Assembly (NCBI GenBank): GCA_964633825.1
Contig: CAZWHE010000038.1
Coordinates: forward strand, 1 to 27,213
Origin: CAZWHE01 sp964633825
Lineage (GTDB): Bacteria; Planctomycetota; B15-G4; CAYZWU01
DNA: 27,213 nucleotides
Reading direction: 5' to 3'
Shown here: positions 7,459-15,239 of the stretch, one piece after another
Layout of the letters: every line of letters begins with the position of its first letter
How positions within the stretch are numbered: position 1 is the stretch's first letter
Made by a program: the position numbers and the translations under genes
The notes under the pieces: generated by a model
What the model saw: the letters and a program-made list of their open reading frames with translations, nothing else
Databases searched by the model: none
What the model was told of the DNA's origin: nothing

Positions 7459-8285
7459 GAAACCGGCTCCTGATCGCCCGGCCCGGGCTTGTACCACCGG
7501 GGCTTCCGTTTTTCGAAGAAAGCGCGGATTCCCTCCTGGCCCTCCTCGGAAACGCGGAGCTTGGCGATCATCTCGGCGTTGAACTTCCGGCACTCCTCGA
7601 GCTTCATCCTGGGGGTTCTGCTCACCAGCTCCTTGCCCCACTTCAGCGCCTGCGGGCTCGACGAGAGGAGGTGCTCCACGTATTCGCCCACGACCCGGTC
7701 GAGCTCGCCGGGAGGCGCCGTCTTGTTGACGACGCCGATCTCGAGCGCCTTCTCCGCGTCGATTCTCTCGCCGGTCAGGAAGTACTCGCGCGCGTTCCGC
7801 TGTCCCACCCGCTCGATCACGTAGGGCGCGATGCAGGCCGGCACGAGCCCGAGCTTGACCTCGCTCAGGGAGAAGCGCGCCTCGGTCGACGCGACGACGA
7901 TGTCGCACGCCGACGCCAGGCCCACGCCCCCGCCGAAAGCCGACCCGTTGACGCGCGCGATCGTGGGCAGGGGGCAGGTGTAGATCGTGCTCATCAGGTC
8001 GGCCAGCGCGAGGGCGTCCTGGATGTTCTCCTCGTAGGTGAAGCGCGCCATCTTCTTCATCCAGTTGAGGTCCGCACCGGCGCAGAAGGACTTCCCCGAG
8101 CCCGTGAGAATCACGACGCGCAGCCCCTGCCCCTTGTCGGCCAGCGCCGTGACCGTGCTGAAAGCGGCAGTGAGCTCGGCGATCAGGACCTCGTTGAAAG
8201 CGTTGTGCACCTCCGGCCTGTCGAGCTTGACCGTTGCCACGCCGCCGCGGATGTCGATCTCGAGCATTTCATAAGAATCGTACAT
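7455..8285 (-). CDS. liuC: Enoyl-CoA hydratase, LiuC-like (methylglutaconyl-CoA hydratase)
   Basis: This 276-residue crotonase-family enzyme probably interconverts 3-methylglutaconyl-CoA and HMG-CoA, as its carboxylase neighbours suggest. Oxyanion-hole segments are SFCAGADL (66-73) and GSAFGGGVGLASACD (114-128). The segment FSLSEVKLGLVPACIAPYVI (138-157) closely resembles LiuC proteins and carries the retained catalytic glutamate E142. The glutamate usual in mitochondrial crotonase at GGGxE is replaced here by GGGVG, which I recall as also seen in LiuC-type hydratases. ATG 8285 has GGAG 8 bases upstream; ATG 8267 is an alternative. It lies 17 bases after the carboxyltransferase gene and overlaps the biotin carboxylase start. 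Confidence 0.9.
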   Translation of the reverse strand: MYDSYEMLEIDIRGGVATVKLDRPEVHNAFNEVLIAELTAAFSTVTALADKGQGLRVVILTGSGKSFCAGADLNWMKKMARFTYEENIQDALALADLMSTIYTCPLPTIARVNGSAFGGGVGLASACDIVVASTEARFSLSEVKLGLVPACIAPYVIERVGQRNAREYFLTGERIDAEKALEIGVVNKTAPPGELDRVVGEYVEHLLSSSPQALKWGKELVSRTPRMKLEECRKFNAEMIAKLRVSEEGQEGIRAFFEKRKPRWYKPGPGDQEPVS

Positions 8286-8302
8286 TGTCGGACTCCTGCC
8301 GG

Positions 8303-9910
8303 TTACATCCGGAACACGCCGAACTCGTGGTCCGCGATCGGCGCGTTCAGGGACATGGAGACGGCGAGCCCCAGCGCCGTCCGGGTGTCGACGGGCTCGA
8401 TGACGCCGTCGTCCCAGAGGCGCGCCGTGGAGTAGTACGCCGATCCCTCGCGCTCGTATCGGTCGAGAATCGGCTTCTTGAATTCTTCCTGTTCCTCGGG
8501 AGCCATCGTCTTTCCGTCGCGGGCCAGCTTGGCGAGCTTGACGGTGAGAAGAACGTTGGCGGCCTGCTCCCCGCCCATGACCGAGATCTTGGCCGTGGGC
8601 CACATCCAGAGAAGCCGCGGGAAGTAGCCGCGGCCGCACATGGCGTAGTTGCCGGCGCCGTGGCTTCCGCCGATGATCAGCGTGAAGCGCGGCACCTGGG
8701 CGTTTGCCACGGCGTGCACCATCTTGGCACCGTCCTTGGCGATCCCGCCGTGCTCGTACTCCTTGCCCACGATGAAGCCCGTGATGTTCTGGAGGAAGAT
8801 GAGCGGGATCTTGCGAACGGCGCAGATCGAAACGAAGTGCGCGCCCTTCTGGGCGCTCTCCGAAAAGAGCACGCCGTTGTTGGCCACGATGCCGACGGGG
8901 TATCCCATGATCCTGGCGAACCCGGTGACGAGGGTCGTTCCGTAGTGCTCCTTGAACTCGTGAAAAACGCTGCCGTCGGCGATGCGGGCGATCACCTCCT
9001 TCATGTCGAAGGGCCGCATCAGGTCGCGGGGAATGATTCCATAGAGCTCTTCGGGATCGTAGTGGGGTTCCCTGGGCTCGGCGTTGTCGAGCCGGAACTT
9101 CTCGGCTTGCGGAACGTTCTCGAGGATGTTGCGGCAGATCCGGATGGCGTGCTCGTCGTCGAGGGCGTAGTGGTCGGAAACCCCAGAGATGCGGCAGTGC
9201 ACGTCCGCCCCGCCCAGCTCTTCGGGGGTGACGTCCACGCCCGTCGCCGCCTTGACGAGGGGCGGTCCGCCGATGAAGATCGTGCCCTTCCCCTTGACGA
9301 TGATCGTCTCGTCCGACATGGCGGGAACGTAGGCGCCGCCCGCCGTGCACGACCCCATGACGGCCGATATCTGGGGGATGTTGAGCGCCGAGAGCCGCGC
9401 CTGGTTGTAGAAGATGCGGCCGAAGTGATCCTTGTCGGGAAAGACGCTCTCCTGCTCGGGCAGAAAAACGCCGCCCGAGTCGACGAGGTAGACGCAGGGA
9501 AGCCGGTTCTCGAGGGCGATCTGCTGGAGCCGGCAGTGCTTGAGCACGGTGATGGGAAAGTAGGTGCCGCCCTTCACGGTGGCGTCGTTGGCCACGACGG
9601 CCACCTCCTTCCCGTGAACCACGCCGATTCCGGTGATGATACCGGCCGCCGGGGCCTCGTCCTTGTACATGCCGTTCGCGGCCAGGGCCGAGAACTCGAG
9701 AAAGGGCGTGTTGCGGTCGAAGAGGAGGTTGAGCCTCTCGCGCGCCGTCAGCTTGCCGCGGCTGTGGTGCAGCTCCACGGCCTTCGGGGGACCGCCCTCC
9801 CGGACCCGGCCGAGTCTTTCACGGAACTCGGCGATCTTGTCCTTGTAATAGGCGGCGTTTTCCCGGAACTCCGGGCTCGACGTGCTGATTTTGGACTCGA
9901 TGCGGAACAT
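8303..9910 (-). CDS. liuB: Carboxyltransferase (beta) subunit, 3-methylcrotonyl-CoA carboxylase type
   Basis: This 535-residue protein transfers the carboxyl group from carboxybiotin to an acyl-CoA. It has both halves of the carboxyltransferase fold. The N-domain includes ARERLNLLFD (57-66) and VYLVDSGGVFLPEQESVFPD (140-159). The block CTAGGAYVPAMSDETIIV follows, and the C-domain includes PLIFLQNITGFIVGKEYEHG (369-388) and MGGEQAANVL. The FLPEQ and QNITGF signatures and the length match methylcrotonyl-CoA carboxylase beta. Geranyl-CoA carboxylase is closely related and cannot be excluded without a tree; propionyl-CoA and acetyl-CoA carboxylases fit less well. ATG 9910 has GAGGAG close upstream. 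A 92-base gap with a hairpin separates it from the DUF35 gene, so it may also have its own promoter. Confidence 0.93.
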   Translation of the reverse strand: MFRIESKISTSSPEFRENAAYYKDKIAEFRERLGRVREGGPPKAVELHHSRGKLTARERLNLLFDRNTPFLEFSALAANGMYKDEAPAAGIITGIGVVHGKEVAVVANDATVKGGTYFPITVLKHCRLQQIALENRLPCVYLVDSGGVFLPEQESVFPDKDHFGRIFYNQARLSALNIPQISAVMGSCTAGGAYVPAMSDETIIVKGKGTIFIGGPPLVKAATGVDVTPEELGGADVHCRISGVSDHYALDDEHAIRICRNILENVPQAEKFRLDNAEPREPHYDPEELYGIIPRDLMRPFDMKEVIARIADGSVFHEFKEHYGTTLVTGFARIMGYPVGIVANNGVLFSESAQKGAHFVSICAVRKIPLIFLQNITGFIVGKEYEHGGIAKDGAKMVHAVANAQVPRFTLIIGGSHGAGNYAMCGRGYFPRLLWMWPTAKISVMGGEQAANVLLTVKLAKLARDGKTMAPEEQEEFKKPILDRYEREGSAYYSTARLWDDGVIEPVDTRTALGLAVSMSLNAPIADHEFGVFRM

Positions 9911-9944
9911 GGGGCTCCTCGCAACAAAAAGTTACAACTCACCA

Positions 9945-9982
9945 TGAAGGCGCGAAGCCCGAATACACCTGGTGCGCCTTCA
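9945..9982. other. Hairpin in the gap between DUF35 and carboxyltransferase genes
   Basis: TGAAGGCGC (9945-9953) and GCGCCTTCA (9974-9982) form a perfect 9-bp stem with a 20-base loop. On the transcribed minus strand a CTTTTT run follows about 15-20 bases later. It could attenuate transcription within the operon or stabilise a processed end. It is the only structured element in the 9911-10002 gap. Confidence 0.4.
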
Positions 9983-10002
9983 CGCATCGCGGCGTTTCGT
10001 TC

Positions 10003-10395
10003 CTACGAAGCCGGCACGCACTTGTAGCCGTACTGGAGCACGCCCGACTTGCCGTCCTCCTGGATGCGGCGGAACTCGATGCGGACCTTGCCGCCCACCT
10101 CGAGCTCATCGAACTCGCAATCCACGATCTGGGTCATGATCTTCACCTCTCCTCCGAGATCGACGATACCGATCGCATAAGGAGCCTCATCGCTGAAATT
10201 CGAGGGGGGGGTTCTGATCACCGTGTAGGAAACGATCTCGCCTTCGTTGGAAAGATTGACTTCCTCGAACTCGCGGCTTTGGCATCCGTTGCAGATGAGC
10301 CTGGGGGGAAAGAAGACCTTGCCGCACTTCTTGCACTTGCCCGCTTCCAGCCTGTAGCGCTGGGGAATTTCACGCCAGTATCTTGCCGTTGTCAT
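10003..10395 (-). CDS. DUF35 zinc-ribbon/OB-fold protein (thiolase/HMG-CoA synthase partner)
   Basis: This 130-residue protein has an N-terminal rubredoxin-like zinc ribbon with cysteines C21, C24, C35 and C38 (KCKKCGKVFFPPRLICNGC) and a C-terminal OB fold (EGEIVSYTVIRTPP onward). In archaea, DUF35 proteins hold acetoacetyl-CoA thiolase and HMG-CoA synthase in one complex and let the acetoacetyl intermediate pass between them. The same three-gene order here strongly suggests the same role. ATG 10395 overlaps the thiolase stop by one base (TGATG), so expression is coupled. Length and domain order are typical for the family. Confidence 0.92.
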   Translation of the reverse strand: MTTARYWREIPQRYRLEAGKCKKCGKVFFPPRLICNGCQSREFEEVNLSNEGEIVSYTVIRTPPSNFSDEAPYAIGIVDLGGEVKIMTQIVDCEFDELEVGGKVRIEFRRIQEDGKSGVLQYGYKCVPAS

Positions 10396-11552
10396 CAGAC
10401 CGCCTCCAAAATGTGCACGACCGAACTTCCGCCCGTGCCGCCCATGGTCTGCGCCAGACCTTTCTTCGCGCCCTTGATCTGTCTTTCCCCGGCATCGCCC
10501 CGGAGCTGCCGCGTCACCTCGACGACCTGGGCCACGCCCGTGGCGCCCACGGGGTGCCCCTTCGATTTGAGACCGCCCGAGGTGTTGATCGGGAACTCTC
10601 CGTCGCGCGCCGTGGCGCCCGCTTCGGCCGCCTTGCCGCCCTGCCCCTTCTCGAAGAAGCCGAGCGCCTCGGTCACGCAGATCTCGGCGATGGTGAAGCA
10701 GTCGTGCACCTCAGCCACGTCGATGTCGCGCGGACCGCAGCCCGCCATGGCGTACGCCTTTTCTCCGGCCGTTGCCACGGCGTTCAGGAATGTCAGATCG
10801 TCACGGGAGTGGAGGGCGATCGTGTCCGTGCCCATGCCCGAACCGACGATCTTGACGGGCGGGTTCTTCGACAGCTTCGACGCCATGTCGAGTGGGCAGA
10901 GAATAACGGCCGCCGCCCCGTCCGTGACGGGCGAACAATCCATGAGCCCCAGCGGATCGGCCACGGCGACGGAGTTGATGACCTGTTCCAGGCTGACCTT
11001 CATCGGGAACTGGGCGTCGGGATTGAGCGCGCCGTTCGCGTGGTTCTTGACGGCCACCTGGGCGAGCTGCTCCCGCGTGGTCCCGTACTTCGTCATGTGG
11101 GCCCTGGCGATCAGGGCATAGAGGCCGGGGAAGGTCACGCCGTTGTATGCCTCGTATTCCTGGTCGGAGGCGCTGGCCAGAGCGTAGGTGACGCCGCCGC
11201 CGTCCAGGTCGTTCATCTTCTCGACACCGCCCACGAGCACGACATCGCTCATGCCCGAGGCGACCTCCATGAGACCCGTCCGGAAAGCCAGGCCGCCGGA
11301 AGCGCAGGCCGATTCGACGCGCGTCGTGGGTATGGGGTTGACGGCCAGGTAATCGGACAGAAGAGAGCTCAAGTGCTCCTGGCCCAGAAAGAGGCCGGGG
11401 CTCATGCAGCCCACGACCATGGAATCGATGTGATCGACACCGGAATCGTCGATCGATTTCAGAGCGGCGTCTACGTAGATATCTCGCAGGGAGTGCTCCC
11501 AGAGCTCCCCCCACTTGTTGATGCCGACGCCTATGACTGCGACATCTCTCAT
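10395..11552 (-). CDS. Thiolase, archaeal/SCP2 type (acetyl-CoA acetyltransferase)
   Basis: This 385-residue thiolase probably condenses two acetyl-CoA to acetoacetyl-CoA or cleaves the latter. The nucleophilic cysteine is C83 in ESACASGG. The second active-site block is EVHDCFTIAE (H283, C285). The third is GGLKSKGHPVGATG (H333). The C-terminal CxG motif of classical thiolases is absent (QTMGGTGGSSVVHI instead), as in archaeal and SCP2-type thiolases, where the cysteine of the HDCF block serves. ATG 11552 has GGGAGG upstream. It follows the HMG-CoA synthase gene by 21 bases and overlaps the DUF35 gene, matching the archaeal complex arrangement. Confidence 0.92.
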   Translation of the reverse strand: MRDVAVIGVGINKWGELWEHSLRDIYVDAALKSIDDSGVDHIDSMVVGCMSPGLFLGQEHLSSLLSDYLAVNPIPTTRVESACASGGLAFRTGLMEVASGMSDVVLVGGVEKMNDLDGGGVTYALASASDQEYEAYNGVTFPGLYALIARAHMTKYGTTREQLAQVAVKNHANGALNPDAQFPMKVSLEQVINSVAVADPLGLMDCSPVTDGAAAVILCPLDMASKLSKNPPVKIVGSGMGTDTIALHSRDDLTFLNAVATAGEKAYAMAGCGPRDIDVAEVHDCFTIAEICVTEALGFFEKGQGGKAAEAGATARDGEFPINTSGGLKSKGHPVGATGVAQVVEVTRQLRGDAGERQIKGAKKGLAQTMGGTGGSSVVHILEAV

Positions 11553-11573
11553 TATCGTTTACCTCCCACCAGG

Positions 11574-12626
11574 TTAATTCTCTTCCAGTTTATTGATTTT
11601 TCCGCGGAACTTGGCATATGCGCCGTACTCGAGATACTTCGCTCTGTTGAGCTGGTCCCACGTCTTCGGGGCGCTCTCCTGAACCTCGGTGATCTTCTCC
11701 TGAACGGTGAAGACAAATCCGTCGCTCCCCGAGCCCGAACCATAGGAAACCATAAAAATCTTGTCCCCGGGCTTGGCCACATCGAGGACGGCCGACAGCC
11801 CCATGGGAGAAGAGCCGGAGTAAGTGTTTCCGAGCTTGGGCACGAGCCACCCCTGCTCGATCTGCTTCCTTTCGAAACCGAGCTTCTTGCCCACACGCAT
11901 GGGAAACTTGCCGTTCGGCTGGTGGAAGATCGCCCATTGGAAATCGGTCGGCTTCAGGCCCGACATCTCGAGTAGGCTTCTCCCCGCGCCCAAGACGTGC
12001 TTGAAGTAGGCGGGCTCGCCCGTGAACCGTCCCGCATGCCGCGGGTAAAACTGGTATTCGCGCCTCCAGAAGTCGGGCGTGTCGGTCATGAAGGAGGTGG
12101 TGTGGTCCACGGTGGCCACCGTCTCCTTCTCCCCGAAGATAAACGCGGCTGCGCCGGCCGAAGCCGAATACTCGAGGGCGTCGCCCGGTGCTCCCTGCGA
12201 GGTGTCGGCCCCGATCCCGAGGCCGTACTTCACCAGGCCGGCCTTGACGAGCCCGTAGCTCACGAACATGCTCTCCGACCCGGCCTTGCACGCGAATTCG
12301 TAATCAGCGCAGTGGATGTCGGGCGTGGCGCCGATCGCTTCGGCCACCACGGTGCCCGAAGGCTTCACGGCATAGGGGTGGGATTCAGAGCCGATATAGA
12401 TGTTGCCGATCTCTTTCGGATCGATCTTGGCCCTTTTCAGGGCATTTCGGGCCGCTTCCACGGACATGGTGATCACGTCCTGGTCCGGGGCCGGAACCGA
12501 TTTCTCTTCCAGCATGAGGCCGCGCTTGTAACTCGGTGCGTCAGCGCCCCAGACCTTGGCGATCTCCTCCACCTTGATCCGGTGGAGAGGCACATATGCA
12601 CCGTATCCAACGATTCCAACTGTCAT
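11574..12626 (-). CDS. Hydroxymethylglutaryl-CoA synthase, archaeal type
   Basis: This 350-residue enzyme condenses acetoacetyl-CoA with acetyl-CoA to HMG-CoA, reversibly in principle. Signatures match the archaeal clade: TVGIVGYGAYVPLHRIKVEE at the start, EKSVPAPDQD, GSESHPYAVKPS (E81), catalytic cysteine C113 in YEFACKAGS, IGADTSQGAPGDALEYSASA, DTPDFWRRE and active-site histidine H235 in FHQPNGKFP, then GNTYSGSSPMGLSAVLD. Length equals archaeal homologues and is shorter than classical bacterial or eukaryotic synthases. ATG 12626 has GGAGAGG upstream; an in-frame start 18 bases earlier is less well placed. It is the first gene of the minus-strand run, so the regulatory region should lie in 12627-12975. 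Confidence 0.92.
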   Translation of the reverse strand: MTVGIVGYGAYVPLHRIKVEEIAKVWGADAPSYKRGLMLEEKSVPAPDQDVITMSVEAARNALKRAKIDPKEIGNIYIGSESHPYAVKPSGTVVAEAIGATPDIHCADYEFACKAGSESMFVSYGLVKAGLVKYGLGIGADTSQGAPGDALEYSASAGAAAFIFGEKETVATVDHTTSFMTDTPDFWRREYQFYPRHAGRFTGEPAYFKHVLGAGRSLLEMSGLKPTDFQWAIFHQPNGKFPMRVGKKLGFERKQIEQGWLVPKLGNTYSGSSPMGLSAVLDVAKPGDKIFMVSYGSGSGSDGFVFTVQEKITEVQESAPKTWDQLNRAKYLEYGAYAKFRGKINKLEEN

Positions 12627-12975
12627 AAATCCTCTCCTTTTCAACTGTTACAGGCGCCGGGAATAGCCTGTCCCATGGGAATGCGGAAGAAGCTTTTCGC
12701 GCTGGCGCCCTTTTCCAGGGATCGAAAGATCCGGTCGGTATAAATGCTTGAAATAAAAAGCGTCGGAAGGGTTTTCCCGTCCGATATATACCTGAGACCG
12801 GTCATTTCATCATTTACAAGCCGGAAAGTCAACGGAAGAGTACGTGTCCGTCTAGAAGGTCCAACATGATTTTCTGCAACGGTTTTAGCCGGACTATCGG
12901 CTTCGACACCTTTGATTCTCACTGCGATACAAGATCGGAATATGCCGCGCCAATCTCTTGAAGGAGGGAAGAATC
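12627..12975. other. Divergent intergenic region between metabolic operon and histidine kinase
   Basis: This 349-base gap must contain the starts of both divergent transcripts. A hairpin with a TTTT loop lies at 12763-12784 (CGGAAGGG and CCCGTCCG arms, one mismatch), and a small GGATC-GAAA-GATCC stem is near 12718-12731. AT-rich TATAAAT (12739-12745) and ATATATA stretches flank the hairpin and are possible -10 elements, but no convincing -35 partner was found. AAGGAGG at 12961-12967 is the kinase ribosome site. No gene was recognised. Confidence 0.5.
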
Positions 12976-15084
12976 GTGTTTTCACAGGCATTTATCTGCA
13001 GGAACATCTTGTCGAAAACCGGGGAAGCGGTCTATGTCCGCGACCCGGAGATGAACATCCTCTACATGAACCGCGCCGCCCAGAATCTGGCCGGTCCGAA
13101 AATCGTCAAAGGCCGGAAGTATAAGTGCTACCACCTATTCGGCGATGACAACGCTTCCTGCCACAAATCCTGTCCAGTCGAAAGAGAGATCCGATCCGAA
13201 GAATCGCCCCTTCGCTTCGAGAGAAAATTCGAAGACGGCAGCGGCCGGATTCATACGATGCGCTGTTCCGCCCTGCCATTGATAGAGAAAGGAAAGCCCG
13301 AAAGCTGGATCGTGATCATGGAGGACATCAGCGCCCTGCGCCGGGCCGAGGAATCCAATGTCCAGACCGTGATCCGACTGGAGCACGAGATCGGCGAACG
13401 GCGCCGGGCCGAGGAGGAGCTCAAGAAGAGCCGCGACAAACTCGAAAAGAGGGTCCGCAATCGAACCCACGACCTTCAAAAAACGAACAAACGCATCCAC
13501 CACGAAATCATCGAGCGCCTGAAAGTGGAAAAAAAACTGAAGCAGAGCGAGGAGCGCTTCCGGTCCATTGCCGAGACCGCCGGGGACGCCGTCATCTCCA
13601 TGGACAACAGGGGCAGGGTCATCTTCTGGAACAAAGCGGCGGAAAGCATCTTCGGATATGGCCTCGACGAGGTACTGAACAAGCCCGTCACCGTCATCAT
13701 TCCGGAGAGGTTCAAAAAGAACCATATGGAAGGCGTGGACCGGGTCGTTTCGAAGGGGAGGTCGGCGCTTGCAGGCAAAGCCTTCGAATCACTGGCCCTG
13801 AGAAAAGACGGAAGCCGGTTCCCCGTTGAAATCTCACTCGGGTGCTGGAAGAAGGAGAGAGACACTTTCTTCTCGGCCATTGTGAGGGACATCACGGAAC
13901 GAAAGCATCTGGAGAAGGAGCTCCTGAAGTCCCAAAAACTCGAATCGCTCGGTCTCCTCGCCGGCGGCATCGCCCACGATTTCAACAACCTTCTCACCGC
14001 CATCCTGGGAAGCATCTCTCTTGCCAAGAATCACCTCGATCAGTCGGACGACACTTTCCACATCCTGGAAGAAGCGGAAAAGGCGTCGCTCAAGGCGCGT
14101 GACGTGACTCACAAGCTCCTGACTTTCTCCATGGGAGGGGCGCCGGTCAGGAAGACGGCTTCCGTGGCGGAACTGATCCGAGATTCGTTCCGGTTCGCGC
14201 TGAGAGGCAGCCGCGTGCTCTGCAAGTTCCGGATCGACGATGATCTCCTACCCGTTGAGATGGATGAGGTTCAGATGAGCCGCGTCATCAGCAACTTGGC
14301 CATCAATGCCAGGCAGGCCATGCCAGCCGGAGGGACCGTCAGCGTGATGGCTGAAAACGCGAGGCTGAGCCCGGGCGCAGCCCTTCCGCTCAAGGAGGGA
14401 GAATACGTGAGGATTTCCATCAATGACAGTGGAGTCGGCATCACACAGAACAACATCGACAGGATCTTCGACCCATATTTCACGACTCAGAAAGGCGGAA
14501 TCGGGCTGGGGCTGAGCACGTCCTACTCCATCATCAGGAACCACGACGGCCATATTTCCGTTGATTCGAAGTCCGGACTCGGAACGACATTCCACATCCT
14601 TCTTCCCGCCTCCAAGAACAGGATCCCCGTAAAGAAGAGAAAAAGAACGTCCCCCCTCCGGGGCAGCGGCCGGATTCTCGTCATGGATGACGAAGAAGCG
14701 ATCCGGAAAGTGACGGGCCGCATCCTGCACCACATCGGTTACGAGGTTTGCACGGTCAGGAACGGAAACGAGGCGGTCGACAAATTCAGGAAAGCGGTCG
14801 AAGCCGGGCGGCCTTTTGACGCCGTGATCATGGACCTCACCGTCAAGGGAGGGATGGGAGGCCGGGAAACGCTGGAAATTTTGCGCAAAATCGATCCCAA
14901 GGTGAAGGCCATTGTTTCGAGCGGTTATTCGGATGATCCGGTCATGGCTGACTGTACAAAATACGGTTTCAACGGCGCCGTTCCTAAACCTTTTCAAATA
15001 GAGGAATTGAGCATGGTACTGAACAATCCCACCGGCTATAACCCGTTAAATAATCTGATCCCGGCCCATCTACTGGAAAATTGA
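12976..15084 (+). CDS. Hybrid sensor histidine kinase (PAS-PAS-HisKA-HATPase-REC)
   Basis: This 702-residue, probably soluble kinase has no membrane segment. An N-terminal PAS domain (about 8-118) contains a cysteine cluster C51, C62, C66 (KCYHLFG...SCHKSCPV) like PAS domains suspected of binding metal or sensing redox. A charged coiled coil (about 120-192) leads to a second PAS domain (193-310). HisKA follows with the H-box GIAHDFNNLL (phospho-accepting H334). The ATPase domain has N-box SNLAINARQAM, G1 NDSGVGI and G2 GGIGLGLSTSYS. A C-terminal receiver (567-685) has acidic MDDEE, phospho-acceptor D620 in VIMDLT, and K671 in PKPF. The GTG start at 12976 follows AAGGAGG at ideal spacing; TTG 12958 overlaps that site and is rejected. 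No DNA-binding output domain is present, so a phosphorelay or partner regulator is expected. Confidence 0.92.
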   Translation: MFSQAFICRNILSKTGEAVYVRDPEMNILYMNRAAQNLAGPKIVKGRKYKCYHLFGDDNASCHKSCPVEREIRSEESPLRFERKFEDGSGRIHTMRCSALPLIEKGKPESWIVIMEDISALRRAEESNVQTVIRLEHEIGERRRAEEELKKSRDKLEKRVRNRTHDLQKTNKRIHHEIIERLKVEKKLKQSEERFRSIAETAGDAVISMDNRGRVIFWNKAAESIFGYGLDEVLNKPVTVIIPERFKKNHMEGVDRVVSKGRSALAGKAFESLALRKDGSRFPVEISLGCWKKERDTFFSAIVRDITERKHLEKELLKSQKLESLGLLAGGIAHDFNNLLTAILGSISLAKNHLDQSDDTFHILEEAEKASLKARDVTHKLLTFSMGGAPVRKTASVAELIRDSFRFALRGSRVLCKFRIDDDLLPVEMDEVQMSRVISNLAINARQAMPAGGTVSVMAENARLSPGAALPLKEGEYVRISINDSGVGITQNNIDRIFDPYFTTQKGGIGLGLSTSYSIIRNHDGHISVDSKSGLGTTFHILLPASKNRIPVKKRKRTSPLRGSGRILVMDDEEAIRKVTGRILHHIGYEVCTVRNGNEAVDKFRKAVEAGRPFDAVIMDLTVKGGMGGRETLEILRKIDPKVKAIVSSGYSDDPVMADCTKYGFNGAVPKPFQIEELSMVLNNPTGYNPLNNLIPAHLLEN

Positions 15085-15239
15085 TGAAAAAAAACTTATG
15101 GAAAAAAGATGATATGCCGAATTTTTGTCCGATACATAGATATCGTTCCATTTTTGGTCCGCCGATGTTTCCCAGGACAGTTTTTCCCTCGAAAGGCACA
15201 GAAAGATCCGGAGCCCCCAATTTCACTGGGGCGTGCAGT

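Noticed and set aside
5215..7473. Long open frame on the plus strand (752 codons) across the carboxylase genes
   Set aside because: It is antisense to the biotin carboxylase and carrier, lacks recognisable domains, and is rich in Arg/Pro/Gly/Asp. GC-rich coding DNA commonly gives such shadow frames.
7459..7908. N-terminal extension of biotin carboxylase
   Set aside because: It overlaps the hydratase coding region in another frame and precedes the conserved KKILVANRGE start, which has its own ribosome site and ATGA overlap.
8234..10027. Long plus-strand frame (597 codons) opposite the hydratase and carboxyltransferase
   Set aside because: Shadow of well-supported minus-strand genes; no motif and no ribosome site in a sensible place.
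10383..11975. Plus-strand frame (530 codons) opposite thiolase and HMG-CoA synthase
   Set aside because: Spans two real genes antisense and crosses their boundary without any domain signal.
15085..15239. Short frame starting at ATG 15081 overlapping the kinase stop
   Set aside because: The stretch before 15240 has no receiver homology or conserved features. The receiver domain starts at 15240, although that ATG's ribosome site is weak.
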